A stretch of DNA of 64,000 bases from assembly GCA_046329435.1 (NCBI GenBank), contig JAXLUR010000004.1, forward strand, positions 248,001 to 312,000, in the 5' to 3' direction. The position numbers and the translations under genes were made by a program. Of the stretch, positions 26,543 through 34,242 are shown piece after piece; within the stretch, counting starts at the first letter, position 1; each line of letters starts with the position of its first letter. This DNA comes from M3007 sp046329435. Its GTDB lineage: Bacteria; Bacteroidota; Bacteroidia; Chitinophagales; Saprospiraceae. A model generated the notes under the pieces. It had not been told where the DNA came from and made no database searches. It saw only the letters and a program-made list of their open reading frames with translations.

Positions 26543-26800
26543 ATGAGCACCGTTGAACTAAGGCACTCCATTGTCGCACTACTGGAGCAGACAGACGACA
26601 TGGAATTGATGCAAAGTATTCTTGTCCTGTTGCGTAAATCGATAGATAAACCAGCGGCAGGAGTTTTACATTATGAAGCGGATGGCACTCCGATTACTGA
26701 GACTGAATTGGTGGAAAGCATTCTGGAGGCCAACAGAGAGGTCAAAGAAGGAAAAAAAATTGCATTAAGCGACTTAAAGAAAGAGCTGTTGTCTGAATGA
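26543..26800 (+). CDS. Antitoxin-like protein of a type II module
   Basis: This 85-residue acidic, helical protein (VELRHSIVALLEQTDD, then ESILEANREVKEGKKIALSD) sits directly upstream of, and overlaps by four bases (ATGA), a ParE/RelE-like toxin gene. The C-terminal pattern of an acidic helix followed by Lys-rich ALSDLKKEL is seen in many Bacteroidota antitoxins paired with ParE toxins. I see no clear DNA-binding domain, so autoregulation is uncertain. The start ATG follows its own promoter; a longer in-frame reading would enter rny. Confidence 0.75.
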   Translation: MSTVELRHSIVALLEQTDDMELMQSILVLLRKSIDKPAAGVLHYEADGTPITETELVESILEANREVKEGKKIALSDLKKELLSE

Positions 26801-27123
26801 AAACTCCTCCCCCTTATGATGTAGCTTTCTCTATCCATGCAGGGCGGGATTTACGTGAAATTCGTAAATATATTACTCAAAAAGCCTCCCCCAAAGTGGC
26901 ACAAAGAGTCATCGCCAGCCTCTTTGAGGCGGTTGAAACCTTGCAGGAACATCCGGAGCGCTATCCGATTGAGCCTCTTTTGGCGGAACATGGTAATTAT
27001 CGGGTCATTAGAAAAGGCGCTTATGAAATTTTCTATGAATTCACAGGATATGACATTTACGTATATCGTGTTGTCCACTCAAAACGGGATTTGGAACGGC
27101 TCTTTAAAAGATTCAAACCTTAG
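26797..27123 (+). CDS. ParE/RelE-superfamily toxin
   Basis: This 108-residue protein has the RelE/ParE fold pattern: a helix pair (GRDLREIRKYITQKASPKVAQRVIASL), the ETLQEHPERYP turn, a central strand YRVIRKGAYEIFYEF and the final VYRVVHSKRDLERLFKRF. It is most like ParE-type toxins, which poison gyrase, although the RelE ribosome-dependent RNase type cannot be excluded. The frame is intact, unlike the VapC and HepT remnants elsewhere in the window. It is AT-richer than rny. Confidence 0.85.
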   Translation: MKTPPPYDVAFSIHAGRDLREIRKYITQKASPKVAQRVIASLFEAVETLQEHPERYPIEPLLAEHGNYRVIRKGAYEIFYEFTGYDIYVYRVVHSKRDLERLFKRFKP

Positions 27124-27127
27124 TTTG

Positions 27128-27192
27128 GCGGTAAACACCTCGGTAAAAATTTAAAAAAAGCGGGCTGGCGGAGAATTTCGTCAGCCCGCTTT
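27128..27192 (+). repeat. rny-type terminator, repeat copy 2
   Basis: This is the second copy of the 64-base element found after rny, with the same hairpin (27158-27191) followed by TTACTATTTTTA. It starts a few bases after the toxin stop codon, so the toxin-antitoxin module lies exactly between the two copies. Confidence 0.85.
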
Positions 27193-27240
27193 ACTATTTT
27201 TATTACCCCTAATTTTTTTTCACTCCAATTCAATTTGAAA

Positions 27241-27467
27241 ATGATTCTTGCACAAGCCATGATGGCATTTCCCTTTGTACTGGCTGTGCTCTGGGTATTC
27301 GTAATCTCCTGCTTTTGCCGTTCAAGTTGTTGTTGAACAAACTCTTCCGCAACAACGACGCTCAGTCCGGGTATCCGGTTTTGATCTTCGCAGCACTTGC
27401 TGCCAGCCTGGTCTGCTGGTACTTTATCTACCGCATCTGGACTTTTGATGGACCCTGGATCAACTGA
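27241..27467 (+). pseudogene. Small membrane protein gene with a single-base frameshift
   Basis: The ATG at 27241 opens MILAQAMMAFPFVLAVLWV and runs to a TGA after 31 codons. The next frame continues with LPFKLLLNKLFRNNDAQSG, a second hydrophobic helix and the end TFDGPWIN at 27467. Inserting one T in the TTTT at 27313-27316 gives one 75-residue protein with two membrane helices. I do not recognise the family. It lies between the repeat copy 2 and the convergent amidohydrolase gene, which ends 2 bases away. Confidence 0.6.
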
Positions 27468-27469
27468 GA

Positions 27470-28648
27470 TCAAATCAGCCGCTCCACCCGCGTCGATTGC
27501 CCCGGTACGCCGTTTTCCAGCCCGCTCAACCACAGCAGCCCCGGCGTTTTTCCTGCTTCCAGACTGCCCAGCGTGTCATCGAAGCCCAATGCCTCGGCGC
27601 CGTTGAGCGTGGCCCAGCGCAGCAGGGCGTCGAAGGGAACGTAGCTTTGGTAGCGGGCAATGGTTTTTATTTCTTCCAGAATGGAGAGTTGCCAGTTGGA
27701 CGTCAGGCTGTCGGTGCCGAGCGTGACGCGGGCGCCGGCATCCATAAATACCCGGTAGTTGGGCAAACGGTTTTCAATATAAAGGTTGGCGTTGGGGCAG
27801 GAGGCCCAGTAGGTGCGCGGGCTCCATGCCTGCGCGGCGGCCAGGTCGTCGGCCGTGGTGAGGGTGTTGTGCACAAAAAGCGTGCGGTTGGCCGGGTTCA
27901 GATGGGCCAGGGCATAGTGGATGGAAGTAGTTCCTGGGGCCCGAAATCCGTCGAGCGAAATGCCGAACCGGCTGTAAAAATCGCGGAATGCGCCCGTGCC
28001 CTGCACAAACAGTTCATTTTCGGGCGGCGTTTCCTGATTGTGGATGCTGAGGGTCGTGCCGCTCGCAGGATTGAACGCATTGATTTTTTCAAACAGGCGG
28101 GCGCTCACGCTGTACGGCGCATGCGGCACGAGGGCTTTGGCGCTGCCGGGCGCAGGCAGAAGTTGATCAAACACGGCTTTTCCGGTGCCGAAGGTTTTAT
28201 CCGCGCCAGCGTCCTGCAAAAAGTCGAACAGTTCGACAAACGTGTACCAGCGCAGGCGCCCCCGGCTTTTTACCGCAAAAGTGTCGGGTACGTTGGAAAT
28301 ATCGCCAACCGCCACGATCCCGCCGGCGAGCATGTCTGCCTCGGCCCGCTCGATGGCATCCTGAATGAGTTCTGCAGCGGCATTGCGCTGCGTGACGACG
28401 CCCGTGATGAACGGAATCAGCCCGGTACCTGTGTCCACCTTGCCTTTCATGTGCGACAGTTCGAGGTGGCAATGCGTATTGACAAAACCCGGAATCAGCG
28501 CGCCGGAACGAATGTCGATGCCGGCGGGGTCGTGCCTTTCACGGGGCTCGATGGCGAGAATTTTACCCTGGTCGTCGGTCACAACCACGGCTTGTGGCAG
28601 GGGGGCGGAAGAAACCGGAAAAACCCAGTCGGCTGAGAACTTGCGCAT
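27470..28648 (-). CDS. Amidohydrolase-superfamily deaminase/hydrolase
   Basis: The 392-residue protein has the metal-dependent hydrolase fold. It shows the first metal motif as GFVNTHCHLELSHMKG, a middle His in PHAPYSVSARLF, then Gly-Thr-Asp-Ser-Leu (LGTDSLTSNWQLS) with the catalytic Asp. N- and C-terminal strands form the small beta-sandwich seen in chlorohydrolase-like and cytosine-deaminase-like members. The THCHLELSH pattern also occurs in aminofutalosine deaminases of the alternative menaquinone pathway, so that role is possible but not shown. It lies 17 bases downstream of the permease gene. Confidence 0.8.
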   Translation of the reverse strand: MRKFSADWVFPVSSAPLPQAVVVTDDQGKILAIEPRERHDPAGIDIRSGALIPGFVNTHCHLELSHMKGKVDTGTGLIPFITGVVTQRNAAAELIQDAIERAEADMLAGGIVAVGDISNVPDTFAVKSRGRLRWYTFVELFDFLQDAGADKTFGTGKAVFDQLLPAPGSAKALVPHAPYSVSARLFEKINAFNPASGTTLSIHNQETPPENELFVQGTGAFRDFYSRFGISLDGFRAPGTTSIHYALAHLNPANRTLFVHNTLTTADDLAAAQAWSPRTYWASCPNANLYIENRLPNYRVFMDAGARVTLGTDSLTSNWQLSILEEIKTIARYQSYVPFDALLRWATLNGAEALGFDDTLGSLEAGKTPGLLWLSGLENGVPGQSTRVERLI

Positions 28649-28665
28649 GGTCGGTCAAATTTGCT

Positions 28666-29442
28666 TCAAAGGTGAAAAAACTCGCCGGCACGCAGGATAT
28701 CCCAGGCAAATCGCAGCACAATTCCGGCCACAACAACCAGAAAAAAGCGCCTGACAAAAGCATTGCCCCGCAAGACGGCCAGCCTGCTGCCCGTGTACGA
28801 ACCTGCGACATTGCACACCATCATCGGGATGGCCAGGTGGAACAACACACATTTATGAATCAAAAAGAAGACCAGCGATGAGACGTCGGCAATGACATTG
28901 ACCACTTTCGAAACCGCCGATGCCCGCAGGAAACTGTATCCGATCACGCTCACAAAACCGAACACCAGCAAACTGCCCGTACCCGGGCCCACGAAACCGT
29001 TGTAAAAACCCAGCAATCCGCCGATGCCCAGCGCCAGCCAGGGAACCCGCCCGGGGGCCACCCGAAGGATGTCCGACTGCCCAAAATCCTTTTTGCGATA
29101 GGTGTACACTGCAATGGCAATGATCAGCACCAGAATAACCGGCTTCAGGACTGCCGAAGGCAACATGCTTTGAACAGTGGCGCCCAGGTAAGACATGGGC
29201 ACGGCGCCCATTGCGGCAAACAAGACCGTCCGCCACGGGATAGAAATATTGCGGGCATAATTGACCGCTGCAACTGCCGTACCTACTGCCGAAGCCAGCC
29301 GGTTGGTACTGATGATATTGGGTACCGAAAGATGGGGGTACAACACAAAAAAAGCGGGGATCTGAACCAATCCACCGCCGCCAACAATGCTGTCGATAAA
29401 GCCGGCCAAAAAGGCAAAAAAGCAGAGCAGGTAAATTTCCAT
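28666..29442 (-). CDS. TauE/SafE (TSUP) family permease
   Basis: This 258-residue inner-membrane protein has about eight helices in two similar halves. The family signature is FLAGFIDSIVGGGGLVQIPA near the N-terminus, with the second-half counterpart GFYNGFVGPGTGSLL. TSUP members export or import small organosulfur or carboxylate anions such as sulfite. The substrate here is unknown. It lies in a three-gene minus-strand row with the LPG-synthase-like protein upstream (15 bases) and the amidohydrolase downstream (17 bases). Confidence 0.9.
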   Translation of the reverse strand: MEIYLLCFFAFLAGFIDSIVGGGGLVQIPAFFVLYPHLSVPNIISTNRLASAVGTAVAAVNYARNISIPWRTVLFAAMGAVPMSYLGATVQSMLPSAVLKPVILVLIIAIAVYTYRKKDFGQSDILRVAPGRVPWLALGIGGLLGFYNGFVGPGTGSLLVFGFVSVIGYSFLRASAVSKVVNVIADVSSLVFFLIHKCVLFHLAIPMMVCNVAGSYTGSRLAVLRGNAFVRRFFLVVVAGIVLRFAWDILRAGEFFHL

Positions 29443-29457
29443 AGCCGCTCCAAGGTA

Positions 29458-30558
29458 TTATTTGTTGCGCACTTTGCGGGCGATCCAGGCCGGCGTCACG
29501 ATGGCGCCCAGCAACAAATACCCATAGTAGGCCAGGCCGCGCCACAACATTGCCACGACAAAAGCGATGCTTTCCGGCGTGTAATCCGAAATGTATCGGG
29601 TCATCATCAGCTCTGCGATACCAGCGCCGCCCGGCGTCGGGCTGAACGCCATAATCGTAAACATGGCGACCATGCGGGCGTAAATAAATGCCTGCGTTGA
29701 ACCGTCAATCGGCGTCGATGGCACGATCGCAATTAGCAGGCAATTGATCATCATAAACTTGCTTGTCCAGGCGCCCAGCGTGCCGGTTATCACCCGCAGG
29801 TGGTAGCGCCAGTCCTGTGCCCTGATCTCGTCGGCAGCATGCGCAAACTCGTCGCCGAGGCGCTGTATCTTCGGCGCCCAGCGGCTCAGGATGCGCCGCC
29901 GGGCCAGCCAGAGCAACGCGCTTTCGGCATAATGCGGCTTTACCAGCAGCAGAAAAACCATGACCACCCAATAGGCGAACATGAACCCGTAGGTAATGAA
30001 AAATGCCGCGGCGGCCGCGCCATGCTTGCCGCCGTCGTGAAACGTCTGCATGCCGGGAAACAACATCGGAGGGCCGTAAAATGCCAACAACAAAGGCAGT
30101 GTGATGATAAAAAAGCCCGCATCGCATACCATCGTGTAAAAAACGGCGGCTGCCGTACGGCCGGCGCTGAGCTTTTCCCGGGTCAGCACGAACAACATGA
30201 CGAAAGGCCCGCCCTTGCTGGTCGGGGTGAGCGCCGAACTAAACTCCCAAATCACGATCAGTTCCAGGCATTTGCGCCAACCCAGGGCGCCGGCAGTAAC
30301 CGATCGCAAGCGGTAGGCATAAAACAAATGGCGGATGATCAGCAGGAGCACCGCGAGGCCGATCCAGAAAAAGGCATGGCCCGTCCAGCGAATGGAGCGA
30401 AACTGTTCGGGATCGAACTCTCTGAGGGCAAACCAGACCGCAACGGCCAAACCGATCAGTACGGGCACGACCAGGCGGGAAGCGCGAAAAGAGCGCAATA
30501 CTTTTTGCTGCTCTTTCTCGGCAGGCGCAACAGGCATTTCAAATTGGGGATCAGACAC
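29458..30558 (-). CDS. Lysylphosphatidylglycerol synthase TM-region-like (UPF0104) membrane protein
   Basis: This 366-residue protein has seven to eight helices. It shows the UPF0104/AglD2 features EFSSALTPTSKGGPFVMLFVL and AFSPTPGGAGIAELMM, the two Pro/Gly-rich half-helices typical of the LPG synthase flippase domain. The cytosolic aminoacyl-transferase domain of MprF is absent, so flippase or lipid-carrier transport is more likely than lysyl transfer. It is first in the minus-strand row, and its upstream region has a hairpin that could end transcription from either side. Confidence 0.85.
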   Translation of the reverse strand: MSDPQFEMPVAPAEKEQQKVLRSFRASRLVVPVLIGLAVAVWFALREFDPEQFRSIRWTGHAFFWIGLAVLLLIIRHLFYAYRLRSVTAGALGWRKCLELIVIWEFSSALTPTSKGGPFVMLFVLTREKLSAGRTAAAVFYTMVCDAGFFIITLPLLLAFYGPPMLFPGMQTFHDGGKHGAAAAAFFITYGFMFAYWVVMVFLLLVKPHYAESALLWLARRRILSRWAPKIQRLGDEFAHAADEIRAQDWRYHLRVITGTLGAWTSKFMMINCLLIAIVPSTPIDGSTQAFIYARMVAMFTIMAFSPTPGGAGIAELMMTRYISDYTPESIAFVVAMLWRGLAYYGYLLLGAIVTPAWIARKVRNK

Positions 30559-30706
30559 AGTTTATGCAACAAATTTCCGGGACGCGAAGTTCGCGCTTGG
30601 CCCCTGTCCCAAAACGCAGATTCAGACTTTATGATATGGACGGTCGACATATTTTGTTCCATCCACGACCAAAAGGCAAAACCGTCTGCCAGGCTGCGCA
30701 ACATGT

Positions 30707-30734
30707 AAAAAGCCGGGCATTGCGCCCGGCTTTT
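30707..30734. terminator. Bidirectional terminator
   Basis: AAAAAGCCGGGC pairs with GCCCGGCTTTT around a five-base loop. The A-run on one side and T-run on the other let it work in both directions. It separates the metallophosphoesterase gene (minus) from the flippase gene region. Confidence 0.75.
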
Positions 30735-30842
30735 AAACTTAACTCAAATCATATAATCACACTTGTATGAAGCCAAAGAAACCGGAGCGCTATTTCCTAA
30801 CCTGTCCACTCCGGTTGGTCCGTTTTTACAAACGGATATTTT

Positions 30843-31703
30843 TCAGAGCGCCTCGAACGCTGCCAGGCCATTGAGCTCGGGCAGCACTTCTTCGCGACGC
30901 AGGGTGATCACTTTGGGTTCGCGCACAGGCACCTGCAAACGGGGGCTGACGACATCGAACTCGGATTCATCGTAGCGGTAGAGCGACCAGGCGCCGTCGG
31001 CAAACTCGAGGGCGGTGAGGTGTTCCACCCAGTCGCCGCTGTTGAGATAGGTGACCGTCCGGCCGTTGGCAGCCGTCACATCGCGCATTTGCGGCCGGTG
31101 GATATGGCCGCAGATTACGTAGTCGTAGCCTTTTTCCGCGGCGAGTTCTATGGCCGTATTTTCGAAATCGGAGATGTACTTGACGGCGCCTTTCACACTT
31201 TTTTTCACCCGTGCGGCAAACGACACAGGCGCCAGTCCGAACAAGCGGCGCGCGCCGTTGATGGCGCGATTGATGCGGATCAGCAGGTCGTAGCCGGCGC
31301 CGCCGAGTTTGGCCAGCCAGCGCGCTCGCTGGATGCTGGCGTCGAAAACATCGCCGTGAAACACCCAGTGGGTGCGCCCGTCCACCTGAAACACGAGTTT
31401 GTTGCGCAGGTGGACGAGGCCGAACGACAGTTCGCCAAACTTGCGCAGCAGGTCGTCGTGGTTGCCCGTGAGGTAATAGACTTTGGTGCCGTTGACCGCC
31501 ATTTTCAGGATGCGGCGCACGACCTCCATGTGTTCTTTCGGAAAATAACTCTTTTTAAACTGCCAGATGTCGAAAATATCCCCGTTGAGCACCAGTGTAC
31601 GCGGTTGTATGCTTTTCAGGTAGTTGTGCAATTCGCGCGCATGGCAACCGTAGGTACCGAGGTGGATGTCGGAAAGGATAACGATGTCGAGTTCACGTTT
31701 CAT
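30843..31703 (-). CDS. Metallophosphoesterase, UDP-2,3-diacylglucosamine diphosphatase-like
   Basis: This 286-residue calcineurin-like enzyme has all five metal motifs: LSDIHLGTYG, LNGDIFDIWQF, YLTGNHDD, VFHGDVFD and VICGHIHRPQ. The GDIFDIWQF and HGDVFD forms are those of LpxH-related proteins, which hydrolyse UDP-diacylglucosamine in lipid A synthesis. In Bacteroidota several paralogues exist, so the lipid A role is likely but not certain. The start is taken at MKRELDIV. A longer in-frame start lacks family support. Confidence 0.85.
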   Translation of the reverse strand: MKRELDIVILSDIHLGTYGCHARELHNYLKSIQPRTLVLNGDIFDIWQFKKSYFPKEHMEVVRRILKMAVNGTKVYYLTGNHDDLLRKFGELSFGLVHLRNKLVFQVDGRTHWVFHGDVFDASIQRARWLAKLGGAGYDLLIRINRAINGARRLFGLAPVSFAARVKKSVKGAVKYISDFENTAIELAAEKGYDYVICGHIHRPQMRDVTAANGRTVTYLNSGDWVEHLTALEFADGAWSLYRYDESEFDVVSPRLQVPVREPKVITLRREEVLPELNGLAAFEAL

Positions 31704-31926
31704 GGCGGCGGGATTAGCAATTGATAACGGCAGCAAAGCGGCCTGTATGGATGGAGTTGAGGAAAAAATCAAAGGCCCGCGCCGTACGAGGCCAACCATT
31801 CATGCCCCGACCGGGAACCGGTGAGACATAACGCCGAAGCGACAGAAAAGAGCGACCGAAAAACGAATGGGCATCGGAGGAAAACTGGCGCGGGAAACAC
31901 TTCATTCGGGTGTTTTTTTAACGATA

Positions 31927-31934
31927 CAAAGGTA
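31927..31934 (-). promoter_or_regulatory. -7 promoter element of the metallophosphoesterase gene
   Basis: The minus strand reads TACCTTTG, an exact TAnnTTTG match, about 220 bases before the start codon. Confidence 0.5.
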
Positions 31935-31997
31935 TTTCCGCGCTATTCGCCGGGCGTTAAGCGAATATGAAGTTTGTATGAACTTGAGGGCGGGGCA

Positions 31998-32034
31998 TAA
32001 AAAAACCGGAGCGATTCGGTTGAATCCTCCGGCT
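31998..32034 (-). terminator. Terminator of the small gene at 32067
   Basis: CCGGAG and CTCCGG form the stem, with an A-run on the left that becomes a U-run on the minus-strand transcript. Confidence 0.65.
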
Positions 32035-32066
32035 TGTGTGTGGTTGGGAAATTTTGCGCGAATGGC

Positions 32067-32315
32067 TCAGGCGGGCGTTTTGGTAATTTGCCTGATTTTA
32101 TTGAGCAAAGCCTGGGAGGCTTTTTCGCGTGGCAGCCTGCTTTTTATAAAAGCGCGGAATGATTCTGCTTCAGGAGAGCGTTGGGCGTGGGTTGCGTACT
32201 GGGGCATCTGGGTGTCGGGGGTAAACGGGGTGTTCTGGAGGCCGGGCTGATCCTGGGTGGTGCCGGGCTGCACCGAAGCGGCGCTGTTTTGTGGTTGATT
32301 GAACGAATTTTTCAT
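32067..32315 (-). CDS. Small Gln/Pro-rich protein downstream of an ECF sigma gene
   Basis: This 82-residue protein has a disordered-looking first half rich in Gln, Pro, Ser and Thr and a basic C-terminal helix (FRAFIKSRLPREKASQALLNKIRQI). Similar basic end helices occur in short proteins that follow ECF sigma genes in Bacteroidota, where an anti-sigma role is often supposed; that link is inference. The start is taken at MKNSFNQPQN because the upstream extension has no protein-like character. It is on the same strand as the sigma gene, about 390 bases away. Confidence 0.5.
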   Translation of the reverse strand: MKNSFNQPQNSAASVQPGTTQDQPGLQNTPFTPDTQMPQYATHAQRSPEAESFRAFIKSRLPREKASQALLNKIRQITKTPA

Positions 32316-32709
32316 TGTTGGGCGATAGTTTGTGTCAGGGTTATCCCAACAGGTCGTGCTGCCGCGCCAGACCGGTCCGTATTGCAGAGGCGCCAGGCCG
32401 TGCCGTGTCGTCCGGTTGTCAGTCGGCCAACAGCTATTAAACACGGTGGTCTTTGAAAGATAGGATCCTTGCTGCATTGTGATCGGGCTGTTTGCGGGAG
32501 CAGGTTGAAGGCGAAGGGCAAAAAGCGGAAGGTCGTCGCAAAAATGTGTCGAAACCGGCCGCTCGCGTTTTGCCTTTTGTCATTTTTTCAACCCGCTGAC
32601 CCGGGGTAATAACCTTGACGGTGAACGGATAAAGAGTTGGGTTTGGTTGTGAAAAAAGCAAGAAAAAAGGGTTTATCCGGCAGTTCAGCCGGACAAACCC
32701 CGAGGTTTT
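32316..32709. other. Gap with terminator, otherwise empty
   Basis: Apart from the sigma gene's terminator at 32663-32700 I see no supported gene, repeat or RNA in these 394 bases. Frames present on both strands look random. Confidence 0.4.
32663..32700 (-). terminator. Terminator of the first ECF sigma gene
   Basis: GGGTTT-TCCGGC and GCCGGA-AAACCC form a 12-pair interrupted stem. On the minus strand it is followed by TTTTTTC. Confidence 0.8.
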
Positions 32710-33363
32710 TTACGCAGAAACAGGTACTTCCTGGTTGTCGGTTGCATCATTGACGCTGTCGTCTGCGGCGCTATAGCCTCGCGTTTCGGCATATTCCCGG
32801 AGTTTGTCGGCCAGGATGTTGCGCGCGCGGTGCAGACGGGAGCGGACGGTGCCGATCGGAATATCGGCGATGGCGGCCATTTCTTCGTAGGTAAAGTCTT
32901 CAAGATCGAGCAAGACCACCATTCGGAAAGCCGGCGGAAGGGCGTTGATGGCGCGAACGACTTCGTCGCCGAGCAATTTACCGCCCATTTCTTCATGCAG
33001 GTCGTGGTAGCGTGCCGAGGTCGGGTCGTCTTCGTTGTGATAGACAACCACTTCTTCATAATCTACCTTGTAGGGCTGACGCACCTTGCTGCGGTACTCA
33101 TTGATGAAAGCATTGCGGCAAATCCGGAACAGCCACGCCTTGGCATTGGTGCCTTCGGTGTAGCGGTCCATGAAGCGCCAGGCTTTCATGTAAGTGTCCT
33201 GCACCAGGTCGTCGGCGCGGTTGCGGTCGTTGGTCAGCCGAACGGCAAACGAGTACACGGCATCGGCGAGCGGATAGAATTCGCGCTCGAAGATGCGGTC
33301 GTACCGCGTTAACGTCTGTTCGGTGGCTTGAATGTCGAAAGTAGCCATTGGTTGGGTTTTCAT
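32710..33363 (-). CDS. ECF RNA polymerase sigma factor (SigW/RpoE type)
   Basis: This 217-residue protein has sigma region 2 (FAVRLTNDRNRADDLVQDTYMKAW, with the -10 recognition helix RFMDRYTEGTNAKAWLF) and region 4 (INALPPAFRMVVLLDLED, then FTYEEMAAIADIPIGTVRSR) joined by a short linker. This is the standard two-domain ECF layout. The acidic tail (ADDSVNDATDN) is longer than usual. No membrane anti-sigma gene is adjacent; only the small protein at 32067 follows. It probably directs a stress or envelope regulon that cannot be named. Confidence 0.93.
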   Translation of the reverse strand: MKTQPMATFDIQATEQTLTRYDRIFEREFYPLADAVYSFAVRLTNDRNRADDLVQDTYMKAWRFMDRYTEGTNAKAWLFRICRNAFINEYRSKVRQPYKVDYEEVVVYHNEDDPTSARYHDLHEEMGGKLLGDEVVRAINALPPAFRMVVLLDLEDFTYEEMAAIADIPIGTVRSRLHRARNILADKLREYAETRGYSAADDSVNDATDNQEVPVSA

Positions 33364-33456
33364 TAAGTGGCCTTAACTGCCTGAGGAAGTGCAAAGTTCC
33401 CGGCGTTTTAAATTTTTTGCAAGAATTTTTTTCACCCTTGAAAAAGGGGGCTGCTG

Positions 33457-34197
33457 CTAGGCCGGGCGGCCCAGCCGTACAAACACCGGAAACCAGATAG
33501 CCAGCGCCCCGTCTTCCGGCCAGACGGCTTCAATTTGCGGCGCAAAAACGGCCACGGGGTCTTCCCCAAGCGCTTTACGGTAATGCTGAACCGCCGACCA
33601 GGTGCCCAAATACCCCTGAAAATGCGGCAGGGTCCAGCGGTACGGCATCGGGAAGGCCGGCGCTTCAATTTCGGTGAAAGGGAACGGAATACTGCGATAT
33701 TCGGCATCGACATGCCGGCGCTCGGCATCCCAATAAGGCCCCGTCACCTCGCGGTAAAAATGATCGAGCCGTTCGTTGACGGCCTCGCTTTCGGTGCGCA
33801 GCAAGCCGTAGCCCCACAGCGCCAGTATTCCGCCGGGCTTCAGCACCCGCTGCGCTTCCGGGTAAAACCGGTCGAAATCAAACCAGTGCGCCGCCTGGGC
33901 CGCAGTGATCAGATCGAAGGCAGCATCCGGAAAATCGGTTTTTTCTGCCGCGCCGACTGCATAGCGGATGTTGGGGCGCTGTAGGGCGTGCTCCAGCTGC
34001 TTTGCGCTGATATCGGTCGCGTCCACCTGTTCAAAATGGTCGGCCAACACAGCCGCTACCTGCCCGTTGCCCGTGGCACAGTCCCAGGCCCGCCGGCGGC
34101 CGGGCGCCAGCGGCAACAGAAAATCGTACAAGGCAGCCGGATAAGCGGGCCGAAATTGCGCGTATTGCGCCGACTGTTGCGAAAAATTGTCTTTCAT
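33457..34197 (-). CDS. Class I SAM-dependent methyltransferase
   Basis: This 246-residue Rossmann-fold enzyme shows the SAM motif I as WDCATGNGQVAAVLADHF, the acidic motif II in VDATDISAKQLEHA, and LITAAQAAHWFDFDRFYPEA with VLKPGGILALWGYG. These place it with the methyltransferase-11 / trans-aconitate-methyltransferase-like group, whose substrates vary widely. The substrate is unknown. It begins 45 bases downstream of trmB on the same strand. Confidence 0.88.
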   Translation of the reverse strand: MKDNFSQQSAQYAQFRPAYPAALYDFLLPLAPGRRRAWDCATGNGQVAAVLADHFEQVDATDISAKQLEHALQRPNIRYAVGAAEKTDFPDAAFDLITAAQAAHWFDFDRFYPEAQRVLKPGGILALWGYGLLRTESEAVNERLDHFYREVTGPYWDAERRHVDAEYRSIPFPFTEIEAPAFPMPYRWTLPHFQGYLGTWSAVQHYRKALGEDPVAVFAPQIEAVWPEDGALAIWFPVFVRLGRPA

Positions 34198-34242
34198 GGC
34201 AGCGGATGTTGACGATTTGACCGCCCTCTGACCAGCTGTGCG

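Larger units (their letters stand above)
31704..32066. other. Intergenic stretch with a long leader, a promoter and a terminator
   Basis: This 363-base gap holds, on the minus strand, a TAnnTTTG box at 31927-31934 for the metallophosphoesterase gene (leader of about 215 bases) and the terminator at 31998-32034 of the gene at 32067. A 63-codon minus-strand frame (31714-31905) lies in the leader but has no family likeness, and I do not call it. Confidence 0.5.

Noticed and set aside
30559..30842. A possible gene on the plus strand near 30763-30975
   Set aside because: The frame runs into the 3' end of the metallophosphoesterase gene on the other strand and has no motif; the gap is better explained by a bidirectional terminator.
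31714..31905. A 63-codon minus-strand frame in the leader of the metallophosphoesterase gene
   Set aside because: It is well placed between promoter and gene, but its sequence (Phe/Arg/Ser-rich) has no family likeness and no repeat or conservation evidence is available.
32437..32661. A 74-codon minus-strand frame between the sigma factor and the small protein
   Set aside because: It has biased, disordered composition, lies behind a strong terminator and has no recognisable feature.
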